A stretch of DNA of 64,000 nt from Planococcus citri (lineage: Eukaryota > Arthropoda > Insecta > Hemiptera > Pseudococcidae), in contig NC_088677.1 of the NCBI RefSeq assembly GCF_950023065.1, forward strand, positions 67,047,469 to 67,111,468, in the 5' to 3' direction. The notes under the pieces were generated by a model, which saw only the letters and a program-made list of their open reading frames with translations, did not search any database and was not told where the DNA came from. Positions within the stretch are counted from its first letter, which is position 1, and each line of letters begins with the position of its first letter. A program made the position numbers and the translations under genes. This document shows positions 13,701 through 26,327 of this stretch, piece by piece.

Positions 13701-14630
13701 ATTAAAGTATTTTACCGACAGGTGTTATTTTCCAAACGTAGGTAGGTAGTAAAGCTTTTCGCAAGGTTATAAAATTTTATTAAGAACATGCTACCTACCT
13801 ATCTATGTATCTACTTCGGTGCTCTAATGTTAATTTTTTTTTTTGTTGCCAATTTAGGGTGCTATAAAATTAATAGACTGTTGCGTAAAATGTTGAAAAT
13901 TTCGTCCATTATTAAATTAATGCACGAGAGAGTGTTTTAAAAGGGTTTCTTCGCGATGAAAACTTTTCACTCTTTACAGCTGGGTAAATAATCCTTCTTT
14001 TTTTTTACCGAACACAATAATTAACAAAAAATAAAAAGGATTAAATTGTTTTACAACGTTTCCAGCGTTTTACTTAGAGGAGGAGGGGTGGGAGAGGGGA
14101 GGAGAAGGTTTAAAACATTCTATGGCATCTAATTTTTCGAAATGAGATTTTCGAGAAAAGTAGTGTTTATAGAGCAAAAAAAAGAAAACTCAAATTTTTT
14201 TTTCAAAGACTCGACTTACTTAATACTTTGAAACCAAATTTCGAGATAAAATTTTCACAAAATAGGTATATTTCGGTACACGAACGAAATTATATTTTTT
14301 TCAAATTTTTTACACGCAGAACTGATTTATTATTCATCCTTATGAGCTCTAAAATGAAACCTCGTAATTGTAAATAAATTTCAATCGACATCGATACCGT
14401 CAAAATACACGTGCCACAAGCAAAGGTGACCACTGACATAAAAAATATTCCATCTCTTGAAAAAAAAAAAAAACCATCGACGCGTTAATTTTAATGACAA
14501 AATCTCGATACGACGACGAATAATTAAGCCAAAAATACACCGCATACCATCCTCATTGACTCCTCGAACGTGATTTAAAAAAATAAATAAAAAACGAAGG
14601 AAAAAATAATATTTGTAATACCTATTTTAC
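4730..14630. other. Ten kilobases with no recognisable gene
   Basis: AT-rich, with many poly-A/T, poly-C/G (for example 9751-9774) and TAGG/CCTA runs. Open frames here are short, lack domains and are not joined by convincing splice sites. It may be the first intron and downstream part of the minus-strand gene whose first coding exon is at 14631-14808, but this cannot be shown. The only structured item I see is the hairpin at 6744-6841. Confidence 0.6.
6744..6841. repeat. 98-nt near-perfect hairpin
   Basis: Arms 6744-6780 and 6805-6841 pair over 37 positions with one G:U and one mismatch around a 24-nt loop. This is either a tiny inverted-repeat element or a hairpin RNA precursor. The size and stem fit an insect pre-miRNA, but the near-perfect pairing fits a hairpin siRNA source or a MITE better. 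Confidence 0.7.
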
Positions 14631-14808
14631 CTGGCGTCGTAGAAGTCCTGGGAGTTCTCGGTGTTCCAGGCACATCGATATCATTTTCGGTTAAATCTTC
14701 TTGCCAAGAGGTTTGTTTTTTAAGATTAGTTAAATTCGAAACGATTTTTTTATTATTATTTATAGCCATCGGTAAAGATTTACCGGTCGTGCTAGCGTTA
14801 CCGTTCAT
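14631..14808 (-). CDS. Candidate first coding exon of an unidentified gene (partial)
   Basis: From ATG at 14808 a frame of 59 codons plus one base runs to a splice donor (CCAG|GTAAAAT) at 14631/14630. The peptide is polar and has a compact proline-directed motif, PGTPRTPRTSTTP, preceded by TSWQEDLTEND. This looks like a disordered N-terminus with several S/TP phosphosites rather than random translation. The leader upstream contains an in-frame ATG in a poly-T region, which I reject as the start. No downstream exon was recognised between here and position 1, so the next exon is distant or outside the window. I cannot name the gene. Confidence 0.5.
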
Positions 14809-16933
14809 ATTGAATTTTTGAACAGAAAAAAAAAACACCAAAAAAAAAACAGTTAAGTAATTTAAGAAAAAAAAACTTTGAATTTCGTAAAAAAAAGTTT
14901 TCACACCGTCGAGTCGAAAATGTGCAACTTGTGCGGTTCACGGTTCGATATAAACTATTCTACTTCCATTAAAGCTATCCGTAATATCATTACAAGCTGA
15001 GATTGATGTCGTTACCATAACAGCAACAGTAGCAACAGTTTCGTTCAGCCCGAGTCTACACTACCACATCCCACATCCCCCAGCATGTGTTTACTTTTAC
15101 CCTTTCTACTCGTTTCACTGATAAAGACTGAGATGAAAAGCACGTACGAGTACTTGCGATGTAGTGTAGATACAGGCGTTAATTATACGTGAAAAAAAAT
15201 ACCTACCTACCCACCTACCTATCTACTTAACCGACATGGTAAAATGTAAATGAGCCGGTATAGGTAAAGCTGTGAAATTATGTCATTAAAAAATTAGCTC
15301 GTGAAAATTATATAAAACGTGATCATCTTAATAAAGTACATACGAGGTTGGAAAGGTACTTATGTGATAGGCGTTATCTCTCGTGTGCTCTTGCTCGTAT
15401 TTTGCAGTCGTTTCTCCTGCTTTATGCGCTTATCTCATTGTGAAAAATATTAATTGAAAATTGCTCAACTGTTGGAATAAAATTATCATCTCGAGCCAGC
15501 GTCTCTCGCACTCGCAGGTACAAAGATCTAACGGAATTTTCATCAAATTTTCTCCATCGTAAAGCAAGGTTAATCAGGGTTATAATGGCGAGTATTTGCA
15601 AACACGTATACCTACCTAAATAATGAATGAATGTAGGTATCAATTTTCAAAGGTTTTTTTCTTCATCTATTGTTAAAATATTTAATAAATTTTTTCTCGG
15701 GGGGGAGGAGGGAGGTCCGGATGCCTCCTTGGGGGTTGCTATTCTGATTTCAGTCGTTTCGATTTTTTTTTTTTTTGTTGAGGTATGACATGCTTTCCAA
15801 AAAAAGGTCTAAGATGGGTCGTTTTTCAACTTTTTTCGAATTTTGATTGAGCATAGGACAAAAAAATGACCAAATAACCTCAGTAAGACCGAAGACGCAA
15901 CGTATGAAAAATTTAAATTTTGTCAAAAAAAAATTCAATTTTTCTAGCTCGAATCTATAATGTAAATCAGTTGCACAACAGAACATAATAATTGACAAAA
16001 TTTCATATTTTCAAGAAAAAAACCTACTTAATAGTTTAAAAATTACTGAACTTGACTAAAATGAACTTTTAACGTTTTACTAAAGACATCAAGAGACCAC
16101 CTGAACAAAAAAAAAAATATAAGAAAAAATGAAAAATCCAAACATTCAAACATTTGAGAATTTGAAAACTCAGAACTACAACCAGGGGGGAAGAGGGAGG
16201 GGGAGGGGGAATTAAGCAATGAAACTAAATTACAAAAAAAGAACGAAAATTTCATTTGGTTTTTTTAAAAAAATGTTTGAATATGTACTCAAGTGATGAA
16301 AAATACACGAAAATTAAAAAATTCACAACTCGTTAGAACATCGATTGATGAACTGCTTGTAATAAGAATAAGAAAAACCCAAGGTTATTGGAATATCGAT
16401 GACTTATAATCAATACTTAAGTGTATTACGATGTACAGGAAATCACTGTAATATCAATGGATATATTAGGACTGAGTAATACATAACGGTGCACGGTGCA
16501 ACACCTACGGGTCTTGCTATCTTCCAAGAATAGGAATAGTTCGCCTTCAGCGAGCAAGTATGTGAATTTCATGACACGTTAGAATAGAACCAACGTAACG
16601 TATGCTTGGTAACGTAAATTAACTTGAAGGAGTATTCCAGATCCAGAAATAAAGTATTGAGATCTTTACTAATTTTTAAAAAAATGTCTTTTCGCTTTCA
16701 GGAGGTTTGAAAATTGTGAGTTAGGTATAAATAAGGAGCGAGTTGTACTGAAAAAATACAGTTTAGAAACCGATATCATTTATAACATAAAACTAATAAA
16801 ATCTCAAGAAATAAAACGAAACCTGACAAGGGGATAATTTTACAAAACGATTTAAGTACTTAAGACCTACCCGATCCTATCTAATTATGAATACAATGAG
16901 AATGAGAATACAAAAGCTTCGAACTAATTACTT
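14809..16933. other. Intergenic, probable 5' leader/promoter side of the 14.8-kb exon
   Basis: No recognisable gene. Frames at 15422-15643, 15750-15998 and 16043-16255 (-) are unsupported. About 14900-15200 is less AT-biased and lies just upstream of the minus-strand exon, so it is the likely promoter side. The rest holds TACC/GGTA runs and homopolymers. Confidence 0.5.
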
Positions 16934-18900
16934 TCAATATAACTCATCTTTCTTTATCTTATCACCAATGTAATCAAAGATGTTAAATTCGCGCGATGTT
17001 TTATAAATCGCTTCTATCTCAGCTTTCTGTCCCAAATTTAGTAAAATGTTTACCTAAAAAAAAATTAAAACGGCGTTATCAGACGTTCTTCAACAATGTA
17101 CACGAATAAAATAAAATTTATGATCAAGATACCTGTTTCAACAATTCCTTGTTCTGTACTACCCATTCTTTCTTGGCTAAACTTCTCAATTTGTTTTTTT
17201 CGTGTTCTTCTAATGTAAGCGTTTCAACCGCATATGATTCCAAATCAGACGGATGTATTCCTAGCCATCTTATATTCGGCGTAGCTAACTTATCAGCGAA
17301 AGAACTCATTTTCTAGAACAAAAAACCAAGTTCACAAGCTGTTAGTCTTCATTTCATTATTCAAATATAAAAAACGAACCGTCGGAACTTACAGCTGATC
17401 CAAATCTGTAAACGCACATGATATAAATACCATCGTAGTCGGCGTCGAGTAAAGCTAAAATTGGCAAATGAAGATTCTCGTTCAGTTTTTTGACCAAAAT
17501 GCGAGTATATATGTCTGGGTATCCTTTACCCTGTAAATTTAGAATATTTATTAATAAAAAAATACTCGTAATTAGACATAATACCCATAGATATAATGAC
17601 ACCCACCGTAACTAAAATAAACATTGGCATCTTTTCCAGAAACTTTTCACTGAGTAATCTCTGAAACGTAGCGTCTTTTTCAACGATCAGAACACATTTA
17701 GCTTGTGTTCTGAGTTCTGTGCTCCTTGAACTGATACGATGCGGGATTATAGTACCTAAATGAGAAGAAAATCACTTAACAATAGGTACCTATTGGCAAT
17801 TGTAAATATCCAACGTGCTAATTTACCTCCAGGTGACATGCAAGTGATTATTTCATCTTCTCCGGTTTTCATACACAAAGGACCAGCGACTAAACCTTTC
17901 GTTGAACTCATGATATTCAATTCCCACGGCGGACATTTCAATAAATAGCAAATAATCAACAACGAAGAATCGACCATCCGTTGATTGACCATTATATCAA
18001 TTTCATCGTAATATATTTCCCTGTAATTGTGAAAATTTTACATATCGACGCGGAATTCGAATGTTATTACTACAATTAGCGAGTAAATTAAGTGTAATTT
18101 CGCGAATAAAATTGATATTCGATAATTGGCTACTTTGTGTTAATAAGTAGATATTTTAATTAGGTATGCGAGTGTATTACAAAGTTTTCTGTCCAAAGTA
18201 AACGATTGCACAACTTGATGCTGTACACAATTAGCCCTTTCCGATTCTTAAGATTTCTCGACGTATTATGGCACAATATACTTTTGTCCGGTACATTAAT
18301 TCGATTAAAATACCTACCGTTTAGTGTACCAAGCGTCAGTTCTAAGCATATGGTAAATTTTCGTCAATAAATGAACAACAGAGGTAAATAACATTCGACT
18401 CTGCTTACGATGAAACTTGATATATCTGACATTGGAATCTGTACTAGATGTCGTAGTTAATCTGTAACAAAAAGTAATCCTTGTCATAAGCATTCTTCTC
18501 TCGAATACGGATTAATTGTAAGGCTGAACATAGATGAGCAAATACTACCTATCGGTAAACCGCAGATTTGTTTTTCTCCAGTCGTGTAATTCAATAGTTG
18601 GAGGGTCCGATTGTATTATACGTTTAATTAGATCTTCGATTGATCGCAGAATGTCACTGAAAATGAAAAATAAGACTTAATTTCGTATAATTAGATACAG
18701 CAATTTTATAGTAGCTCGGACTATAGGCCTATTGACGATACTTGGACAAAAATATCTTATTGCAGATGTGTCCGCAAGCTACTTTCATCGCATTTACTAG
18801 CTAGCAATACAATGAGACAATTAGAAAGTGCGTTCGTACAGCATACGAATTCAAGTGTAAAATTTAATTTTCATACTTACTTTTTTTTATTCGTGTTCAT
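16934..18900 (-). CDS. Spo11: Meiotic recombination protein SPO11 (topoisomerase VI A-like)
   Basis: Makes the double-strand breaks that start meiotic recombination, by a covalent tyrosine-DNA link. Eight exons (minus): 18881-18900, 18549-18656, 18318-18461, 17827-18020, 17607-17755, 17393-17530, 17133-17312 and 16934-17053. All joins are GT-AG and keep frame, giving 350 aa (human about 396). Visible family marks: the winged-helix tyrosine motif KREIYY (Tyr94-95, the second being catalytic in the family), SSTKGLVAG, the TOPRIM glutamate in IVEKDATF (Glu181), the TOPRIM Asp-x-Asp at 234-236, and the C-terminal IRWLGIHPSDL block. The usual DADPHG is DADYDG here; both metal-binding aspartates remain. 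It is divergent with NSMAF, 566 bp away. Identification is secure. Confidence 0.95.
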
Positions 18901-19466
18901 GTTGAGTCTTGTGTGAAAAGCAACTGTTCTTACACGCCGTTAGAAAATGAATGGAATTATCGATATTTCGATTTACAATGTCAGAATATTATATCGATGT
19001 AGTATATCAGATTTTTGAGAAGATTTCAAAATGATAATTGAAATTTATACTCAAATCGACGGTGCAAAATCAATTCTGCGTATTTTATAATTTTTAATGA
19101 TACATAATTAATAGATTAAATAGATTTAATTCTGCTTAAATCAAGTTCTGCTTGAAAAAACGGAATTTAAAATCATTGCCACTAGAGTATTCCACGAATG
19201 AAATCTGTTTCGATGGTTGATATTTCGATACCATATCGATAGTAATTTCCGGCCATACTTCACGTTGGTGATAAAAATCTGCTCATCTGATCGCGTAATC
19301 ACTTAATCAGTTTCATTATTCATTAATTTGAAGTAATTAGATTACTAGTGTAATGCAAACATCGTACACTTGTCCATCTCTGCTGGAAAACTGTGGTAAA
19401 ATCACACCGAAGCTGTGGAGTAAATACTGTGTCGTTCTTTAATGTACATTCAAATTTAGCCTCGCA
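18901..19466. promoter_or_regulatory. Divergent intergenic promoter region, Spo11/NSMAF
   Basis: 566 bp between two head-to-head start codons; it must hold both promoters and 5' leaders. No TATA box or binding site is convincing by eye. AT-rich runs fill the Spo11-proximal half. Confidence 0.6.
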
Positions 19467-22400
19467 ATGGATAAAGAAAGGTACGTGTTGTTTTAAAAAC
19501 GATGAAATTCCATCGATAAAATTATAGCTACAGCTAGTTATGTTTTGCTTCAGATTTTCTCTACTGCTCTTGGAACCTGGAGAATACTACTTCGAAGATT
19601 ACAGCTGTTATTTAACTGAAATTGAGAAATCGTTGTTCACCAAAGATGAAACTGATAAATCAATCGGACGATTCAGAGTGTGCTCAAAGTCGCTTGTTTT
19701 TAATCCACGCGATATATCTTTACCTCTGATTAAAATACCATTCAAAGAGTGTACCGAAATCAAGAGACATGAGCCTCAGTAAACCTAAACTTGTTGATTT
19801 GGTTCGTATTTTCATCGTAAGACTAGCATAATGACTGATTGCTTTTTTTTTTCAGTGTTATGCACGAGACGAATCAAGTTATATCCATCGAATGTAAACA
19901 GTTTGTTGAAATGTTAACTGGAAATATCTTAGCTCCTTATACATTCAAACACGTAAGCAAGATACACCTATATGTATCAGTCTTTGTGTTTTTTTCCCAT
20001 ATTGATATCTTTGTATTTTTAGGGTAAACGAAAATTTTATATTAAACTTAATTACGTTCGTGTTGAAGACTGTCTTCCTCATATGTCACAATTACATCGA
20101 GCTTCATCTCTTCCAGTTGCTGAGCAAAATCAAATGGTAGGTATTCGAGTGGAAAATGTATAAACAATTGTTTGTTTACATGTTCACATTTCACAAGTGT
20201 TTTTGTTCTCAATTCAGGTCGCAGCGATTGCTTACGATAGACAATGTCGCATGAAATTCGACCCAACTTGGTTGGAAAGTTTCGACGATCAAATTGTAAT
20301 CGAAACGATCGGAAGTAAAATATCTCCGCTTGTTGTGAACCCAGGTAAAATAGTCCTATCTACGCAAAATCTATACTTTCAACCTTTCAACAACATCGAA
20401 CCGGTACGTCATATGAGAAATGAGTTAATCGATCTGCATGTTTGTATAATTTCTATATTATTTTACTTTTGTTTTGTCGCAGCAACAATATATTAAAATA
20501 CGCATTTCCCATATCAAGTCGATCATCAGAAGAAGGTTTCTTTTACAACATGTCGTACGTTGCTCTCTATCCATAGGTGTATATGTATTTCTTCGTCATT
20601 GGATGTAATTCAAGTTCGATTATGGTTCTTTTTCTAGGGCTTGGAGATATATTGCAAAGAAAACAGTTCAACTTCGCATTTATATATTTCTCTGAAAACC
20701 ACTAAAGCCAGAGATGAATTATATAACGCTATTTTAAAACAACCTGCTTTAAATCTCAGCGAATCCGATCAGGAGATAATGACGCTACAATGGCAAAATG
20801 GGACTATATCCAATTACGATTATTTACTCTATATCAATAGGTGAATATATCTGTGGCATTTCTTAAATTAAAAAACTCGATATCGAAATCAGTATGATAT
20901 CTTATCGATTTAATTTTCGCAGCATGGCAGATAGAACGTTCAATGATTTAACTCAGTATCCAGTATTCCCTTGGGTTATCGCTGATTATTCATCGTCCAC
21001 TTTAGATCTAACGAATCCTAAAACGTTTAGAGATTTATCGAAGCCTATCGGAGCATTAAATCCGGAACGTTTGAAACGTTTAAAGGTGAATCATCCTGAA
21101 GATAATATATATATTTTTTTAAATTGATAATCTCATCGCTAATGTGTTCTAATTTTAGGAACGCTATAATGAAATGTCACTTCCAAAGTTTTTATACGGA
21201 TCTCATTACTCAACTCCGGGTTTCGTATTATTTTACTTGGTCCGGAAATACCCTCATTATATGCTGTGCCTTCAAAATGGTCGTTTCGATCATCCAGACA
21301 GGATGTTCAACAGGTTACTATCTCGTTATCATATCAGAGATTTTGAATAGATTTTCGTGCTAATTTGGAAATTACTTTTGGCAGCGTGTACGATATATGG
21401 AAAAATGTGTTAACCAATATGTCAGATTTTAAAGAACTGACGCCTGAATTTTACGATACTACGCAGAAGGGCGATTTCCTTGAAAATAAATACGGTATTA
21501 ATTTCGGTTATAAACACGATGGCACTAGAGTCGGCGATGTTACACTACCTCCTTGGGCAGCGAGTTAGTATTTCGAGTGATTATTCGCGCACGAATCGAA
21601 TATTTTTTAATTTCAATCATCGAACATTTTTATACAGATCCTGCAGATTTTATTGAAAAATTACGAGAAGCTTTAGAATGTGATCAAGTTTCGGCGAATT
21701 TACACCACTGGATTGATTTAATATTCGGATACAAGCAGAATGGCGATGAAGCTGAAGAAGCTGATAATAGTAAGGCAGAATCAGATTTATTAATTTGTTA
21801 CGCCGTATGAAATCCTGTGTGTCAGAAAAATGTTCTGATTGAAAAATTACTTCGCAGAATTCTACTATTTATGCTACGAAGGAGCTGTTGACCTAAACTC
21901 GGTCAAGGATTGGAACCAGAGACACGCTTTAGAAATCCAAATAATGGAATTCGGTCAAATTCCCAAACAAGTTTTCAAGAAACCTCATCCTGCTCGTACC
22001 TGCTCGTTGGTAGCGCTCGAGAAAGTTGCTCCTACATCGAATGACGGTAATAAACTTTCTTTGCCTCGACATCACTTTCATTCAAGAAATAAATTCTGAT
22101 ATTTTTCCATTTCCTTTGTTTGCAGACACGATAAAAAAATACGAATTCAATTATCAATGGAATTCTAAAGAATTTCAGTCGAATTATTGCTCTACTACGC
22201 ACAGATCACCCGTCAGTTCGGTCGCAATATCGAAAGATTCGTCGACTGTGTTCTCAGTCGGCAAAGACGCGTTGTTTAAAATGCACAACGTTTCGACTTT
22301 GTCACAAGAAAGGAGTATATCGCTTACTGGAATGATTTTGTCATCGGTTTATTTACTAGATGATGGAATAACAGCTTTGATCGGTTGTTGGGATAGCACA

Positions 22401-23635
22401 ATGTAAGTTTCAACGAATAACATCTCGACTTAGCTTTCAGTCGTTGATTTATTTCAAGGACACCTGTCTTTGTCTTCGGTTTGCAGATTAGTTTACAACA
22501 TCGAATGCGGAAGTATTGTCGATACAGTAAGAGGACACGAGGACGCGGTTACGTGCATAGGTTGGTGTAATAATACCAAGCGATTAATTTCTGGATCGTG
22601 GGATTCCATGATACGTGTTTGGAAAGCTAATCTACCATGGACTCAATTGAAACCGACGTCTTGTTTGATAGCTCAGTTCAACCACGAAACGAGAATACCT
22701 TGCTTGAACGTTGCCAGGTTCGAATTCTCGTTTTCCTGTAAGAAATCTGTTTTTGATTCGATAATGGAAAACTTTTTTTTCTTCAATGGTTACAGTAACG
22801 AGAAATTATTAGCATCGGGTTCTGAAACAGGAGATGTTTTTGTTTGGTCTCTGGATACGTATAAATTGAAAACCAAGTTGACTGGTAAAATGAAAGCCTT
22901 TTTTTTCCACATAAGTCGAGCGAAAATCTACGCAAACGGTATCTTATTTTTATTTTGCAATTTATGTAGGTCATGCGGATCTAGTATCAGATTTGAAATT
23001 CAGCCATGCTTGCGATAGATTAATTACTTGCAGTAAAGACCGTTCTTTCAGAGTATACGATGTCGAAACCGGGTCTCAAGTTTATTTCAAAGTTTTGGAT
23101 CAAATATTGAAGTAATTATTGATTTTCTCCTAGTTCCGTTTATATTTGATTAAATCATAATCTGATTGTAGACTAATGAAAATACGCCCCTTTTTTTTCA
23201 GTTGTGTCCTTTGGGATTCTACTCGTGTCTTACTTGGAGGTAGTTTTGGCACTCTGTTTTTCTGGGATTTGAAGAAAAATGCTCCAATTGCAACGATGCA
23301 TGCTCATACTGGTGAGGAAATCCTCTAATTGATATCTCAACCCTTGAGGAGACATGTGAGGTTATGAGAAACTCAAAATTTAGCGAGTTAATGAACAACT
23401 CGTCAAATTTGAGGTCATTGAAACAAAAAAAAAATCGCTCCCTTCTCTTCCGCTTGACGTATCTGTTCTTGCCTTTTATAAAACTCAATTCTTGAAATGA
23501 TATCGTACCGTTCAATTGATTTCTCTTTATGTTTTGTATTCAGATTCTATCACAACAATGCATTGTAACGAAGATGGATCACTGGTAGTTACCGGAGGCG
23601 AAGATCGTAGGGTTGTGATATGGAAAACGACATAA
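19467..23635 (+). CDS. NSMAF: FAN / NSMAF, BEACH-WD40 protein
   Basis: Adaptor that in mammals links the TNF receptor to neutral sphingomyelinase; BEACH proteins act in membrane traffic. Eighteen exons: 19467-19480, 19554-19778, 19856-19952, 20023-20136, 20218-20403, 20483-20554, 20638-20840, 20923-21085, 21159-21313, 21385-21563, 21638-21769, 21858-22046, 22126-22402, 22487-22717, 22796-22884, 22970-23111, 23202-23311 and 23544-23635. All keep frame, giving 889 aa (human 917). Order: N-terminal GRAM/PH-like part (KERFSLLLLEPGEYYFE), BEACH domain from about residue 300 (QYPVFPWVIADYSS, FRDLSKPIGALN, FLYGSHYSTPGFVLFYLV), then WD40 repeats from about 610, ending GGEDRRVVIWKTT. The 14-nt first exon is small but in phase and matches the family start. 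It converges on THUMPD3. Confidence 0.95.
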
Positions 23636-24141
23636 GTCCCCTTCTCGATAACGGAAATCGAAATTTTAAAGTGAAATAAGATGTGATAATTTTGTTCGTT
23701 TGCTTTTATTTTATAATATGAAGGATAACGGTGTAGTTTTTAGATTTATTTTATGCGCTAGCTTCATCGTGTTCCAAGTTTTTTTATGTCTAGTCTCGTT
23801 TGTTTTATTTTTTTAACGCATATTTTTCCTAATACGGTCTGAGAGCTTTCAAAATGAAACTGACTGCTTTTATACGTTAAGTAAAATGATGCATCACAGA
23901 TGATTACCTATTCAAATAGTTATTCGACGCTCAAAACTTCCTGCGGATAATTTTTTACTTTTTGAATTTTATTTTATTGTTTCATTTAAAATACGATTCT
24001 GTGATGAATTACAATACGCCAGTTTTTATCTAATTTTATTATATCTGTGAATTAAATTTGTTTTCATGTTTTATTCGACTTGTTTTTTATTGCGAAGCAA
24101 GAAACCAACCGAAGTAGAAAAAATGATAACTTTTTTATTGG
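23636..24141. other. 3' intergenic region between convergent NSMAF and THUMPD3
   Basis: About 0.5 kb shared by two 3' UTRs. On the minus strand an AATAAA lies just past the THUMPD3 stop (plus-strand TTTATT near 24133). No other feature seen. Confidence 0.5.
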
Positions 24142-25866
24142 TCAATAATCACAGCAAGTTCTAAGTAAAAAATAAACACAAGCTTTTAGTCCACCTAATT
24201 TCACACCTAAGGTTTTCGCATGCGTCCAGTACTTTTTATTCTGATGCATACCCTGTAAAAAAAAATTAAAATTTTGAACCATTTTATCAAGCTAAGGGAG
24301 GAAAAAATACTCGACAATAAGCTTACTATATTGAATGCTCTGCGATCAGAGGTAAGAAGTACGACACGACCCGTTGATGGTTTAACAACTCGAGCTAGTT
24401 CTCGTAAAGCTTCCATGTACAAAGATTTATTGTGAGCTTTCGATCCTACTCGTCGACCAAAAGGCTACAAAAATGAAAACCATGAGAATAAATAGAAGAA
24501 AAATACTGATACGATTGAGTGAAGTGAAACTAACCAGATCAGTGGCAACGATATCTATACACGAGTTTCTCAAAGGTAAAGCGCACACATCCCATCGTAA
24601 CGGGTCGATTGGTAGATTTTGTTTATAATCTGAATAATAGGAGGATTTGTTTAGCGACGTTGTTGTGGCAGATTTGCTCTGTATGTCGCCGCAAATATGG
24701 TAAGTACCAGGGAATCCTATGGCACCCTGTTCATGTATTCCATTAACAAAAATACTTGGAAAAATTAAATTAACCAACATAATGCAAAAAACATACCTCC
24801 ATCGGGATAGATCCACTTCCACAAAACGGATCCATAACTATTTCGCCTACTTTCGGTTCAGCTACTTGAAGTAGATTAAAAGATATCGTAGATCGAAGAG
24901 TCGTCAATCCAAAGTGAGAAATATTACGACGATGTAAGGATGATTCAGTCAATGTTATAAGTACCACAGCGTTTTCTGAAACGAAAAAATTTCTCAAGTT
25001 CTATCCTAGAATTTTTACTCACTCAATTCAACTTGAAACTAACTGGATTTAATATGTAGAACAATTTCCAACTGGTAATTATCCAAGTCAACGATCCATT
25101 GAAACAAATCTTGCAATCTACCTCCAAATCCACGTGCAGCATCTTGAGACCCAAACGTATGTTTTCCTGATCGATAGCACGTTACTCTGTATTGTAATAC
25201 ATCAGTTTTGAATTCTTTTTTAGGAGGTGTTTCTTGATCGACACCGTTGATTTCATCAGCAGGAGTTTTTTCATCACCGGGTGGAGATTTTTTCTCGAGT
25301 TTCGAGACTGCTTCTAAATACTGTTCACGAGTTGGATACAGATTCCCGTTGAAATCGGATATTTGCTTCCATGCATCGAGGTGTTTTTTCCAGTTAATGG
25401 TGTTGGCTAAATTTGCTATTGTTGAGAGATCTTGAGCCTGCGAAATTGAACATGAAATAATTGAACGTACACTGTTGAAGGTGAGAAAACGACGAATAAG
25501 GAGAAACATACCATATCATTTTCTGTAGCTGGTAAAAAACTGATATCTTTTAATTCGTCGACAACCAATAATAGGTTATTCACTGATCTCAAGTTCTTAA
25601 CCTGTTAAAAAGAGAACATAATGAATGACACAGAAGCTGTAAAGTGAATAATAAGTAACTAGAAATTGTATACGTACGAGATGATACTGCGAAATAGGAA
25701 CGTTTACATATATTCGACCTCTTTCGTAGCAAACATTTACATCTGGACCAAATTTATCGAGACATTCTTTAGCAGCTAAAGCTTCAAAGCCGGTATCAAC
25801 TGTTGCTTCAAATGTCAAGATATCGGAGGAACGTGATAGTTCCAATAATTGTGAGAGATTAGCCAT
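24142..25866 (-). CDS. THUMPD3: THUMPD3, tRNA guanosine-N2 methyltransferase
   Basis: With TRMT112 the family puts m2G on tRNA acceptor-stem guanosines. Seven exons (minus): 25678-25866, 25512-25601, 25044-25437, 24797-24975, 24535-24726, 24327-24464 and 24142-24252. All are in frame, giving 430 aa (human 507). N-terminal FEATVDTGFEALAAKEC block, then a charged linker, the THUMP region (about 150-225, QYRVTCYRSGKHTF), then the Rossmann methyltransferase: RRNISHFGLTTLRST, motif I VMDPFCGSGSIPME (271-284), PLRNSCIDIVATDL with catalytic DLPFG split by an intron (about 347-351), and RVVLLTSDR. The final exon is short (36 codons), ending shortly after the last methyltransferase strand, so the C-terminal tail seen in mammals is absent. 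Its start is head to head with MED28. Confidence 0.93.
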
Positions 25867-26327
25867 GGAATTGAAGATGAGTTTGCTAAACCATCATATT
25901 AAACGGATGATGAATTGAAATTCTAGAAACACATTCAAATCGAACGAAAATTAATTCGAAATTTCAATCACGTTGTCAATTTTGTTCGTTATCACGAATC
26001 ACGTTATCAAAAAAAATAAAATTTAAAAACAAAGTAAATATCGCTTTAAGCGCTACCTATAGAAGAAAAAAGTAATCATTCAAACAGCAAAATGGAAAGA
26101 TTTCATTGGTCAATTTTCTTTCATCAGTGTGACCGTTTTTAGCATTTTTTAAAAAATTGATTCATTTTCAAAAAAGTGAAGCGCCTCGATCGAATTTTTG
26201 ATTACGAAAAGTGATAAGAGATGAAAATTGTTAAAATTTCAGGAAATTGCTAATTTCTTTCTACGCTTGCTTCATAAAGTTAGGTTTGTTATTTTCCAGT
26301 AATTTCCAGCTCAGCGTTTGCTTTACA
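25867..26327. promoter_or_regulatory. Divergent intergenic promoter region, THUMPD3/MED28
   Basis: 461 bp between opposed start codons. It holds the promoters and leaders of both genes; no clear TATA or named site can be picked by eye. Confidence 0.55.

Noticed and set aside
15422..16255. Three minus-strand frames of 70-82 codons
   Set aside because: No domains and no consistent splice sites; low-complexity stretches coding F/S/K.
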